A stretch of DNA of 11,295 nt from Thermoplasmata archaeon. Its GTDB lineage: Archaea > Thermoplasmatota > Thermoplasmata > Lutacidiplasmatales > UBA184. This document shows positions 1-6,370 of this stretch, piece by piece. Made by a program: the position numbers and the translations under genes. How positions within the stretch are numbered: the first letter of the stretch is position 1; each line of letters opens with the position of its first letter. The stretch is from NCBI GenBank assembly GCA_030043255.1, contig JASHYB010000200.1:1-11295 (forward strand), written 5' to 3'. The notes below the pieces were generated by a model. That model was not told where the DNA came from. It was given only the letters and a program-made list of their open reading frames with translations, and did not search any database.

Positions 1-50
1 TCGGGAGCTCGGCCACCGCCGAGCACGCGCTACGTCGCGGCGTTCCGCGC

Positions 51-215
51 CTAGACGAACAGCAGCGCCGTGACGATGACGAGGATCGCGACCGCAACGA
101 CCAGGTACTTCACCCAGCGGACCGTCTCGGAGGTGTTCCGCTCGATCTGCTGCAGCAGAGTCGTGGCATCGGTCGACGACGGGACCGGCGTTGAGGACGG
201 AGCCCAGGTTGCCAT
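51..215 (-). CDS. Small tail-anchored membrane protein, 54 residues
   Basis: A short protein of unknown function. The frame is open further upstream, but that extension runs into the neighbouring SSB gene and reads as arginine/glycine-rich shadow sequence. The ATG at 213-215 is chosen because a TATA-like element lies 26 bases upstream. Residues 1-16 are a Pro/Ser/Thr-rich head. Residues 17-36 (containing LLQQIERNTSETVRWVKY) look like an amphipathic helix. Residues 37-54 are an uninterrupted hydrophobic helix of Val, Ala, Ile and Leu that ends the protein, so it is probably tail-anchored with its head in the cytoplasm. It lies 92 bases downstream of the SSB gene on the same strand. Small proteins with an ERNT-like helix followed by a terminal membrane helix are common hypothetical genes in archaea. 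Seen: the membrane helix. Inferred: topology. No function is assigned. Confidence 0.6.
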   Translation of the reverse strand: MATWAPSSTPVPSSTDATTLLQQIERNTSETVRWVKYLVVAVAILVIVTALLFV

Positions 216-235
216 CGGCGGGTCGAGCGGCCGCT

Positions 236-246
236 GCAGATAGGTC
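236..246 (-). promoter_or_regulatory. Putative TATA-like box for the 54-residue membrane protein
   Basis: On the minus strand the sequence reads GACCTATCTGC. Its centre lies about 26 bases before the ATG at 215, the spacing expected when transcription begins at or next to the start codon (leaderless mRNA). No Shine-Dalgarno-like GGAGG or GGTG precedes the start. The match to an archaeal TATA box is only moderate. Confidence 0.35.
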
Positions 247-307
247 TTCGTCCCGCGCGAGGCGGGGGGCGAGGCCCGGGCACTCGGGCCCGAGGCGCGG
301 CCGAGGC

Positions 308-595
308 CTACGCGACGACCTCGATGCGGCCGGAGCGGCCCATCGAGACCTGGAGCTTGCCCTTGAAGTCCTTGACCCAACCGTCGGTGATCTTCACCTT
401 CTGGCCGACCGAGTAGCGACCGGCCTCGTCGCCCCACAGGGTAAGCGTGATCGTCCCGGTCGCATCCTGGAGCGTCGCGTCGGCGACCCGGGAGGGACCG
501 CGGGAGGTCGTGACGTCCCGGACCGGCGAGATGGCCGTGATGGTCGCTTCGATCGTCGCGTTGGCGTTGGCGCGGAGGGTGGCTATCCCTGGCAT
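308..595 (-). CDS. Single-stranded nucleic-acid-binding protein, single OB fold (SOSS-B/archaeal SSB-like), 95 residues
   Basis: Probably binds single-stranded DNA during replication or repair. The whole protein is one OB fold. Residues 13-28 form the first strands. The block SRVADATLQDATGTITLTLW (residues 35-54) matches the central hallmark of archaeal and SOSS-B-type SSBs. It is followed by VGQKVKITDGWVKDFKGKLQ (63-82) and the closing strand SGRIEVV (88-94). Trp54, Trp73 and Phe77 sit where aromatic residues stack on bases in this family. At 95 residues it is a minimal OB domain, without the acidic C-terminal tail of bacterial and Sulfolobus SSB and without the zinc finger of larger archaeal RPAs. 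The ATG at 595 is the first in frame and has a TATA-like element about 27 bases upstream. It is divergent from the phosphohydrolase gene at 730. It could equally be an RPA-associated or RNA-binding OB protein; the fold is more certain than the ligand. Confidence 0.88.
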   Translation of the reverse strand: MPGIATLRANANATIEATITAISPVRDVTTSRGPSRVADATLQDATGTITLTLWGDEAGRYSVGQKVKITDGWVKDFKGKLQVSMGRSGRIEVVA

Positions 596-617
596 GACGG
601 CGCGCGAGCCCGGCGGG

Positions 618-626
618 GGTTATCCC
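618..626 (-). promoter_or_regulatory. Putative TATA-like box for the OB-fold SSB gene
   Basis: The minus strand reads GGGATAACC, an A/T-containing island in a very GC-rich intergenic region, centred about 27 bases before the ATG at 595. This spacing implies a leaderless or nearly leaderless transcript. The element is short and weak by itself; the support is that the same spacing recurs at the other genes here. Confidence 0.4.
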
Positions 627-672
627 GCTTGCGGAAGCGGCCGGGCGGCTTTCCCGCCGCTCGCCGGCGGCG

Positions 673-682
673 GCTCGCGAGC
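673..682. promoter_or_regulatory. 10-base perfect palindrome in the divergent promoter region (possible operator)
   Basis: GCTCGCGAGC is its own reverse complement. It lies 18 bases upstream of the TATA box at 700-706, where an archaeal activator or repressor could bind. A 6-base inverted repeat (654-659 with 665-670) is just beside it. In DNA this rich in G and C such palindromes arise by chance fairly often, so a regulatory role is speculative. Confidence 0.15.
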
Positions 683-699
683 TCCGCGCGCCCGCGGCG

Positions 700-706
700 A
701 TTTATA
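700..706 (+). promoter_or_regulatory. TATA box of the phosphohydrolase gene
   Basis: ATTTATA is the clearest TATA box in the window and stands out in an otherwise almost pure G/C region. Its centre is 27 bases before the ATG at 730, so transcription should begin at or within a base or two of the start codon and give a leaderless mRNA. No Shine-Dalgarno motif lies between the box and the start. Confidence 0.7.
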
Positions 707-729
707 GCGGGGTCGTTGCTGGCCGCGCC

Positions 730-2130
730 ATGAGCGGCGACCGGCCCCGCGTCCTGGTGCTGGGTCTCGACTCCTGCTCGCCGTGGACCCTGTTCGAGCG
801 GTTCCGGCCGTTCACGCCGCGGCTGAACGAGCTGTTCGCGCGGTCGACCCGGGGCACCCTGCGCACGATCGATCCGCCGATCACCGTCCCGGCCTGGGCG
901 GTGATGTTCTCCGGGATGGACCCGGGCACGCTCGGGATCTACGGGTTCCGCCACCGGCGCCCCGGGACCTACTTCGACCAGTACGTTCCGTCGTCGCGGA
1001 CGCTGCTGCAGCCGATGGTCTGGGACCGCCTGTCGCGCGTCGGCAAGCGGGTCTGCGTGATCGGCATGCCGCCGGGCTACCCTCCCCCCGCGGTCAACGG
1101 GGTCTACATCTCGGACTTCCTGACGCCGGACGCGGCCCAGGACTTCGTCGCGCCGATCGGCCTGCGGGAGGAGGTCCGCCAGGCCGCCGGGGGCCGCTAC
1201 GCGTTCGACGTGACGTTCCGGGCCGACGACCGCGACCGGATCGGCCGCGAGCTCGTCGAGATGACCCGCCAGCACTTCGCCGTCGCCCGACACCTGTGGA
1301 AAAAGGAGCCGTGGGACTTCTTCGCCCTGCACGAGATCGGCCCGGACCGCCTGCACCACACCTTCTGGAAGTTCTTCGACCCGGCCCATCCCCGCTACGA
1401 AGACCACCCGAAGTACCGGGAGATTGCCGAGGAGTACTACCGAAAGCTGGACGCCGAGGTCGGCGCCTGGCTGGACGAGGTCCCCGAGGAGGTCCGCATC
1501 CTGGTGGTCTCCGACCACGGCAGCCAGGCGATGCAGGGCGGCTTCTGCATCAACGAGTGGCTGATCCAGCAGGGCTACCTCGCCCTGAAGGGGCCCCGGC
1601 CCAAGGCCGGCACCCCGCTGGAGGAGACCCCGGTCGACTGGTCCCGGACCAAGGCCTGGGGCGCGGGGGGCTACTACGCCCGCATCTTCTACAACGTCAA
1701 GGGCCGCGAGCCGCAGGGGACGGTCGACGCGAAGGCGGTGCCCGCCTTCGAGGCGGAACTGAGCGAACGCCTGCGCGGCATCGTGGGGCCCACCGGCGCG
1801 TCGCTGAACGTCGACGTACGCGCGCCGAGGTCGATCTACCGGCAGGTCCGAGGCGACAGTCCGGACCTGATGGTCTACTTCGACCACGTCGCCTGGCGCT
1901 CGGCCGGCACCCTCGGCTACGACTCGCTGTACCTCTCCGAGAACGACACCGGGCCGGACGACTCGGTCCATTCCTTCGAAGGGGTCTACGCCGTCACGGG
2001 CGGCCAGGGCCCGGTCGGCGGAACCGGTCCGGAGCGCCGCCTGATCGACATCGGGCCGACGATCCTCGACCTGCTGGGGGTCCCGGTCCCGCCCGAGGTC
2101 CAGGGCCAGGCCATCGCCGAGTTCCGCTAG
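730..2130 (+). CDS. Alkaline-phosphatase-superfamily phosphohydrolase/phosphodiesterase (COG3379-like, PF01663)
   Basis: A 466-residue metal-dependent phosphohydrolase, probably cytoplasmic, since it has no signal peptide or membrane helix. The superfamily's two-metal site is visible in order: VLGLDS with Asp14; the nucleophile Thr52 in ITVPAW; ALHEIGPDRLHH with Asp206 and His209/His210; VVSDHG with Asp262-His263; and VHSFEG with His414. The stretch PDRLHHTFWKFFDPAHP (residues 205-221) is the typical signature of archaeal and bacterial COG3379 proteins. The length is near the family norm, the core appears complete and the C terminus (IGPTILDLLGV) is characteristic. Members split phosphate mono- or diesters, and some occur in glycan or polar-lipid loci; the substrate cannot be read from sequence. 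The gene is alone on its strand with its own TATA box and is convergent with the thermopsin-like gene. iPGM-like mutase or sulfatase activity is less likely because of the DRLHH motif. Confidence 0.9.
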   Translation: MSGDRPRVLVLGLDSCSPWTLFERFRPFTPRLNELFARSTRGTLRTIDPPITVPAWAVMFSGMDPGTLGIYGFRHRRPGTYFDQYVPSSRTLLQPMVWDRLSRVGKRVCVIGMPPGYPPPAVNGVYISDFLTPDAAQDFVAPIGLREEVRQAAGGRYAFDVTFRADDRDRIGRELVEMTRQHFAVARHLWKKEPWDFFALHEIGPDRLHHTFWKFFDPAHPRYEDHPKYREIAEEYYRKLDAEVGAWLDEVPEEVRILVVSDHGSQAMQGGFCINEWLIQQGYLALKGPRPKAGTPLEETPVDWSRTKAWGAGGYYARIFYNVKGREPQGTVDAKAVPAFEAELSERLRGIVGPTGASLNVDVRAPRSIYRQVRGDSPDLMVYFDHVAWRSAGTLGYDSLYLSENDTGPDDSVHSFEGVYAVTGGQGPVGGTGPERRLIDIGPTILDLLGVPVPPEVQGQAIAEFR

Positions 2131-2141
2131 GACGTCCGGTC

Positions 2142-2155
2142 CCCGGTTCGCCGGG
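2142..2155. terminator. Small hairpin between convergent genes (weak terminator candidate)
   Basis: CCCGG and CCGGG pair around a TTCG loop, giving a 5-base-pair stem in the 40-base gap between the phosphohydrolase stop (2130) and the stop of the thermopsin-like gene (2171). It could shape the 3' ends of one or both transcripts. There is no following T-tract, which archaeal termination usually relies on, so the call is tentative. Confidence 0.2.
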
Positions 2156-2170
2156 CAGCGACGACGCCCG

Positions 2171-5100
2171 TCAGGTCGTCGGCACGAACGTGAGCTGGAC
2201 GACGCCTCCGGCGCCGTTGACGCTCAGCGTGCCCGACCATCCGAGCTCGCCGCCGACGTCGAGCCGATAACCCCGGACGGGCCGAACGCTCCAGGTGTAG
2301 CTCCCGTCGCGCAGGAGGACGGTCGTCGTGTCCGAACCCGGGGCGCGCCGCCGGGCGAAATCGCCGCACCCGCTCGGGTCATGGCCGCCTGTACTGCACA
2401 CAAGGTTCAGACCCCACGTTGTCCCGGTCGGGAGCCCCGCTTCCTCGAAGACCACGGCGTACAGGTTCGGGCTGAACTGCGCCCGCAGGTGCGCGCGGTG
2501 GGACCCCACCGTCACCGTTCCGGCCGCCCCGACCTCGGCCCCCCGTTCCGACACCACGAGCGAGTAGCCCGCGACGGGCAGGACGGCGTAGGGATAGGTC
2601 GCCGGGGTCAGGTTGGAAAAGACGATCCAGCGCGACGTGGTGCAGGAGGCGGCCCCCAGCTCCACGCACCAGCCCTCGCCGGGCATTAGGCCGCTGCGGC
2701 TGACCGTCAGCTCGGAGGTCGGTCCGGACGCGAACGAGACAGCGACCGTCAGCCCGCTGCCCTGGACGGTCACGTTGCCCGACGGAGAGCCGGAGCTGAC
2801 GACGACGTCGTGCGGGCCGCTGATCACGTAGCTCCAGGTTCCGTTCGGTAGCCAGACGGTCAGCTGGTCGATCCCCGGGGCGGCGACGTCGCGGCCGCCG
2901 GCGACGCGGACCGTCCAGTTGCCCGCCAGCGGCACCCCGGACTCCGTGAACGTCGTGGGGAACGCTACCGGGCCGATCGGGTCGAGGTCCTGGACGCCGT
3001 TCGCGATGGGGTACGGGGCGAGGTGAGGGCCGTCGTACTCGTGCCAGTCCGCCCAGCGGTTCCCGATCCCGTAGGCGCTGGTGAAGGCGTTGTCCGCGAC
3101 ACTGTAGGCCTGCGGCTGCTCGGGGTCGTACACCGAGGTCGCACCGTTGTCGTCGACGAACGTCGTGTTGGTGACGAGGTTGCCGGTCCCGGAGTCGATG
3201 CTCACCCCGTAGCCCGCGCAACCGACCAGCACGCTCGACGCGACCGTGTTGTTGCTCGCCCCGCCGGTCAGCTCGACCCCGGCGCGGTCCGCGTCGCAGC
3301 CGACGGAGCTGAGCTGCGCATCGCGGCTCGCGTTCAGGACGATGCACGGACCCCCCAGGCTGGCGTTGAGAGCGGAGACCGTCAGCCCGTCGGACCCCTC
3401 GTCGTAGAGCCCGGTCCCGTAGCGGACCGCGCTCACGTTGAGGACCGTCGTGACGTTCGCCTTTAGGGTCGCGACGGCCGCATCCTCGAGGAGCCCCGGG
3501 CTCGGGATCGCCGCGAGCGTGGCGTCGACTGCGCTGACGTTCGACAGCAGCGAGTCGTTGCCTCCGTCCACGATCGCGCCGACCTCCGTATCGTTGAACT
3601 CGGCGGACCGGGCGACCGAGCCGTTCGAGTCGAGGAAGGCGAGCCCAAACGTCGCCGTACCGACGGACACGTTCGTGAGCTCGGACCCATTCGAGTACAG
3701 GAACTCGGCCCCGGCCTCGGCCCCCTGAGCCAACAGGCCGTCGACGTGGACCTGCTCGCAGCCCTTGCAGATGACCCCGGCAAGTCCGCCGTCCGCCGTG
3801 ACGTTGGAAAGCCGATCGTTGGAGCTGTTGTAGAGCTCCGTCACGTACAGGCCGTCGACCCCGGTGGCATTCGTCACCCGGCTGTCGTTGGCGTCGAGCC
3901 CCAGGAAGGAGAAGCCGTCCAGCGTGGCGTTCAGGTCCTGAAAGCTCCCGTTCGTGCCGCCCTCGTCCAGGACGTCGACGGCGTACTCGACCGCCGTGAG
4001 GTTCGACGCGGTCGCGTTGGGGGAGTCCAGGGTGCTGAGCGCGACGGCCCCGGACTCCGCGCCGGAGGCGTTCAGGCTCACGTTCGACGACCGGACCGCC
4101 CAGAGCCCGAAGGAGTACTCGCTGCTCTCCAGGCCGGACGCGCGGACGTTCGAGCAGGCCCACAGCGAGATGGCCCCCCCGACCGGGATCCCGATGTAGC
4201 TCTCGAACCCGTTGAGCGAGAGGTTGGTGAACGATAGCCCGGATCCCTCCCAGACGGTGATCCCGGAGCCGAGTCCCGGCGCGTCAACATACGGCTGGTC
4301 CGCGCGGTCCTGCACGTACTCCGTCTGTCCGTACGGGGCGTTCCCGCCCTGGCGCAGGTCGTTGATCAGCAGCGGGGAGCTGACCTGCAGCGCCCAGAAG
4401 AGACCGAAGTCCGGGAAGCCGAAGTCGTTCAGGTGGTTGAAGGTCAGGTTCACGTGGACGCTCAGGTTCGACAGGGTCAGGGCCGGCGAGGAGGACCCGA
4501 GGGCATCCTGCTCGAAGGCCTGCGCCTGCGCCTCGCCGTTCAGATAGATCGGGGCGGTCCAGCTTCCCGGCGCAGGCACCAGCGAGATCGCCAGAGGCGC
4601 GGCGGTCGGGGCGCTGGGGTCAAAGGTCAGGTTGAGCTGCGCGAAGCCGTCGGCAAACGCGGTCAGCGCGTACTCCGTCGCCGGCGGGTCGCTCGGCGGA
4701 AGCCAGGTCGTGAGGCTGCCGTTCGCCGCCGTCGGGGCCCACGACAGGTTGGCGGTGGCCCCCCCGCTCGGACCCAGGAAGACGAACCCGTAGGAGGGGC
4801 TCAACTGGGCCGAGAAGAGGACCTGGCCGCTGGGGACTCCTGCGCTCGTGTTCCAGAGCCCGTAGAGGAGCGACGGGCCCTGGCTCACCGTCTCCGCCGA
4901 GGCGGACCAGGTGGCCGCCAGCCCGATCGCCGTTTCGCCGGTGTCCGCACCGTAGTCGTACGCCGCGCGGGGGGCCACCAGTCGGCCGTCGGCAAGGTAC
5001 TGCAGCGCCAGCGAGCCGTTGGCCCGGTCGATCGCGGCGTTCGATCCGGCGCCCGGTCCCGCGAAGACCAGCTCGGCGTCATCGAGGAGGCCGAACGGGT

Positions 5101-6160
5101 TCAGCGCCTCGCCGTCCACCTTGTACTCCGGCGTCAGGAGCGGCAGCTGGGCGCTCGGGCGGGAGTTGAAGACGACGGTGTCGTAGGTCCCGGCGAAGAC
5201 CGAGGCCCCTTCGGTGATCCGGTACCCGAAACTGACCGTGGTCCGGTTCTCGACGGTGGAAGCGTTGTTGTACAGGTCGATCGAGAGCGGAAAGGCGAGC
5301 GGGAGCGTCGGACCGTTGTCGTAGTAGAAATCGCCCGAGACGTACGTGCCGTTGTACGACGCGAGCGTCCCGGGCAGCAGGGCCCCGGACGGGCCGCTGA
5401 AGTTCCAGAGGTTGTCGACGAGCTGCAGTGTCGAGCCGGAGAAGTCGAGGACGTTCTGGGTCCAGAACACCCCGTCGTTGGACCCGGGATACGACACGTT
5501 CGTGACCACCGTGTTGAGCTGGACCCCAGACTGCCAGGGCGTCACCGCGGCGTTGGGGCTCAGACCGTCCCAGTACTCTGCCCCGGTGTCCTCGTAGAGC
5601 GGGCCTGCGCTCGCGTTGTAGCTCGAGAGCTGGAGCTCTCCGAGGACCTCCGGCGTGGCGAACGAGTACGGCCCGGTCGCCGCGAGGCCGAAGTCGGCGA
5701 TGCCCATCGGCGCCGGAGAGACCGTGTAGGTTGGGCTGAGCACCTGCGAGGGCTCGCTTACCGGCTGCTCCAACAGCGCGAGGTCGGGAAGGTAGGTCTC
5801 CGATGCCGGAACCTCACCGGAGAGCACGCCCTGTAGGGTGCTCTCGAGCACGGGGAACGACGGTTGGCTCCCGAGGTCGGTTCGGAGGCCCTGGAGCGAG
5901 TCCGGGTCGCGTGCGGGGGAGAGCGCGCTCCGGCCATCGGTCACGGGAGCGCCGGCCAACACGCCGCCCCTGCCTACGCTGGGCGGCGTAGCCGCCTCTG
6001 GAGACGCGTGGGCCGCGATCGGAGCCGCCGAGAGAGCTGTCGGGCTGAGGGCCGGTGCGGGCTCCGCCAACGGGGCGCCCGCCAGCAGGGTCGAGGCGAC
6101 CAGGAGCGGACCGACCAGGGCCACGAGGATCAGCCCGGCGCGAGGCTGACCCGACGTCAT
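2171..6160 (-). CDS. Secreted thermopsin-like (peptidase A5) protein fused to a parallel beta-helix, 1329 residues
   Basis: Probably an extracellular protease-like or glycan-interacting protein. The ATG at 6158-6160 is chosen over a GTG 60 bases upstream because it places a signal peptide (hydrophobic residues about 10-30) at the N terminus. Domains: Ala/Pro/Ser-rich propeptide-like region to about 145; thermopsin-like domain about 148-430, with FWTQNV (232-237), DNLWNFSG (249-256), DTVVFN (327-332) and FAGPGAGSNA (366-375) resembling the conserved blocks of thermopsin, an acid protease; beta-sandwich linker about 440-560; right-handed beta-helix about 640-1000 with short repeats rich in N-V-S/N-A-T; a NosD-like end motif NRWADW (1034-1039) then PYPIANG; three beta-sandwich repeats 1067-1325. 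No C-terminal membrane helix follows, so it may be released or held non-covalently. About 40 N-X-S/T sequons point to heavy N-glycosylation. The ten cysteines all lie after the thermopsin domain. The domain is recognised by pattern only; retained proteolysis is not shown. Confidence 0.85.
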   Translation of the reverse strand: MTSGQPRAGLILVALVGPLLVASTLLAGAPLAEPAPALSPTALSAAPIAAHASPEAATPPSVGRGGVLAGAPVTDGRSALSPARDPDSLQGLRTDLGSQPSFPVLESTLQGVLSGEVPASETYLPDLALLEQPVSEPSQVLSPTYTVSPAPMGIADFGLAATGPYSFATPEVLGELQLSSYNASAGPLYEDTGAEYWDGLSPNAAVTPWQSGVQLNTVVTNVSYPGSNDGVFWTQNVLDFSGSTLQLVDNLWNFSGPSGALLPGTLASYNGTYVSGDFYYDNGPTLPLAFPLSIDLYNNASTVENRTTVSFGYRITEGASVFAGTYDTVVFNSRPSAQLPLLTPEYKVDGEALNPFGLLDDAELVFAGPGAGSNAAIDRANGSLALQYLADGRLVAPRAAYDYGADTGETAIGLAATWSASAETVSQGPSLLYGLWNTSAGVPSGQVLFSAQLSPSYGFVFLGPSGGATANLSWAPTAANGSLTTWLPPSDPPATEYALTAFADGFAQLNLTFDPSAPTAAPLAISLVPAPGSWTAPIYLNGEAQAQAFEQDALGSSSPALTLSNLSVHVNLTFNHLNDFGFPDFGLFWALQVSSPLLINDLRQGGNAPYGQTEYVQDRADQPYVDAPGLGSGITVWEGSGLSFTNLSLNGFESYIGIPVGGAISLWACSNVRASGLESSEYSFGLWAVRSSNVSLNASGAESGAVALSTLDSPNATASNLTAVEYAVDVLDEGGTNGSFQDLNATLDGFSFLGLDANDSRVTNATGVDGLYVTELYNSSNDRLSNVTADGGLAGVICKGCEQVHVDGLLAQGAEAGAEFLYSNGSELTNVSVGTATFGLAFLDSNGSVARSAEFNDTEVGAIVDGGNDSLLSNVSAVDATLAAIPSPGLLEDAAVATLKANVTTVLNVSAVRYGTGLYDEGSDGLTVSALNASLGGPCIVLNASRDAQLSSVGCDADRAGVELTGGASNNTVASSVLVGCAGYGVSIDSGTGNLVTNTTFVDDNGATSVYDPEQPQAYSVADNAFTSAYGIGNRWADWHEYDGPHLAPYPIANGVQDLDPIGPVAFPTTFTESGVPLAGNWTVRVAGGRDVAAPGIDQLTVWLPNGTWSYVISGPHDVVVSSGSPSGNVTVQGSGLTVAVSFASGPTSELTVSRSGLMPGEGWCVELGAASCTTSRWIVFSNLTPATYPYAVLPVAGYSLVVSERGAEVGAAGTVTVGSHRAHLRAQFSPNLYAVVFEEAGLPTGTTWGLNLVCSTGGHDPSGCGDFARRRAPGSDTTTVLLRDGSYTWSVRPVRGYRLDVGGELGWSGTLSVNGAGGVVQLTFVPTT
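2186..2962 (-). repeat. Three divergent beta-sandwich repeats at the C terminus of the thermopsin-like protein
   Basis: Protein residues 1067-1143, 1149-1229 and 1232-1325 share one plan: an opening strand with ESGVPLAG, RSGLMPGEG or EEAGLPTGT; a W-x-V/L-x-L strand; a middle N-G-T-W/G-S-Y-T-W-type strand; a GY-type turn (absent in the first copy); and a closing V/L-x-F strand. Each is about 75-95 residues. The second and third copies each carry a close cysteine pair (1165/1173 and 1255/1265), likely disulfides. Such modules with an x-GLPxGTxW motif are frequent in thermoplasmatal surface proteins and probably act as spacers or binding modules. Confidence 0.65.
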
Positions 6161-6183
6161 GCTCGGGCCAGAAAGTAACCGCC

Positions 6184-6191
6184 TAACATGA
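6184..6191 (-). promoter_or_regulatory. Putative TATA-like box for the thermopsin-like gene
   Basis: The minus strand reads TCATGTTA, centred about 27 bases before the ATG at 6160. A second A/T-rich patch, GTTACTTTC on the minus strand (6171-6179), lies too close at about 15 bases. The spacing of the first element supports both the chosen start and a leaderless transcript; the sequence itself is a poor TATA match. Confidence 0.3.
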
Positions 6192-6253
6192 AGCTGTGGG
6201 GCGCGTGACCCGCGCTCCACGGCGTCCCGGCGAGCGCGTGTCGTGGATCCGGC

Positions 6254-6281
6254 CCGCGGGTCAGACTGGGGTCTCGCGCGG
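6254..6281. repeat. Imperfect inverted repeat in the divergent control region
   Basis: CCGCG (6254-6258) pairs with CGCGG (6277-6281), and inside them AGAC (6263-6266) pairs with GTCT (6271-6274) around a TGGG loop. The arms are separated by an asymmetric internal loop. It sits about 90 bases from both starts and could be a regulator site, or chance in GC-rich DNA. Confidence 0.15.
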
Positions 6282-6341
6282 CACCGCAGCGAAGGACATC
6301 GCGACGTACCCCGGCTCCTATCGTAAGGACTTGCGCAACAT

Positions 6342-6349
6342 CTTTACAT
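6342..6349 (+). promoter_or_regulatory. TATA-like box of the kelch gene pair
   Basis: CTTTACAT is centred about 26 bases before the TTG at 6371. A transcript starting there would be leaderless and would begin at the chosen TTG. This is the main support for that unusual start codon. No Shine-Dalgarno motif is seen before the TTG. Confidence 0.5.
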
Positions 6350-6370
6350 GGGAAACCTTACGGTTTCAGG

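Larger units (their letters stand above)
6161..6370. promoter_or_regulatory. Divergent control region between the thermopsin-like and kelch genes
   Basis: This 210-base stretch holds no convincing gene. It is the only space between the start of the leftward secreted protein and the start of the rightward kelch operon, and it holds a TATA-like element for each. It has a higher A/T share near its right end (about 6320-6370) than the surrounding genes. An imperfect inverted repeat at 6254-6281 lies near its middle. A frame open across it on the plus strand lacks any protein-like features and is not called. Confidence 0.5.

Noticed and set aside
1..54. Possible C-terminal end of a plus-strand gene entering from the left, ending at the TAG at 52-54
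   Set aside because: One frame is open from the window edge to this stop and would overlap the converging minus-strand stop within CTAG. However, 17 codons of Pro/Arg/Ala are too few to judge, and the other two plus-strand frames are open over the same first 50 bases.
583..1971. Long minus-strand frame (462 codons) antisense to the phosphohydrolase
   Set aside because: It mirrors a gene with clear catalytic motifs. Its product is dominated by Arg, Val, Gly, Ala and Asp in low-complexity order with no recognisable domain, as expected from a G/C-biased third codon position read on the opposite strand.
783..2270. Plus-strand frame overlapping the phosphohydrolase in another phase (495 codons)
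   Set aside because: Pro/Arg/Gly-rich shadow of the real reading frame, with no family motifs and no promoter of its own.
2171..6160. Conventional NosD copper-insertion protein or pectate lyase
   Set aside because: The beta-helix and NRWADW-type ending resemble NosD-like repeats, but there are no nos or other copper-enzyme genes nearby, the protein starts with a thermopsin-like domain, and no lyase active-site motif was seen.
6161..6220. GTG start at 6220, extending the thermopsin-like protein by 20 residues
   Set aside because: The extension (starting MERGSRAPQL) would put a polar, basic stretch before the signal peptide. The ATG at 6160 gives a normal signal peptide and has a TATA-like element at the right distance.
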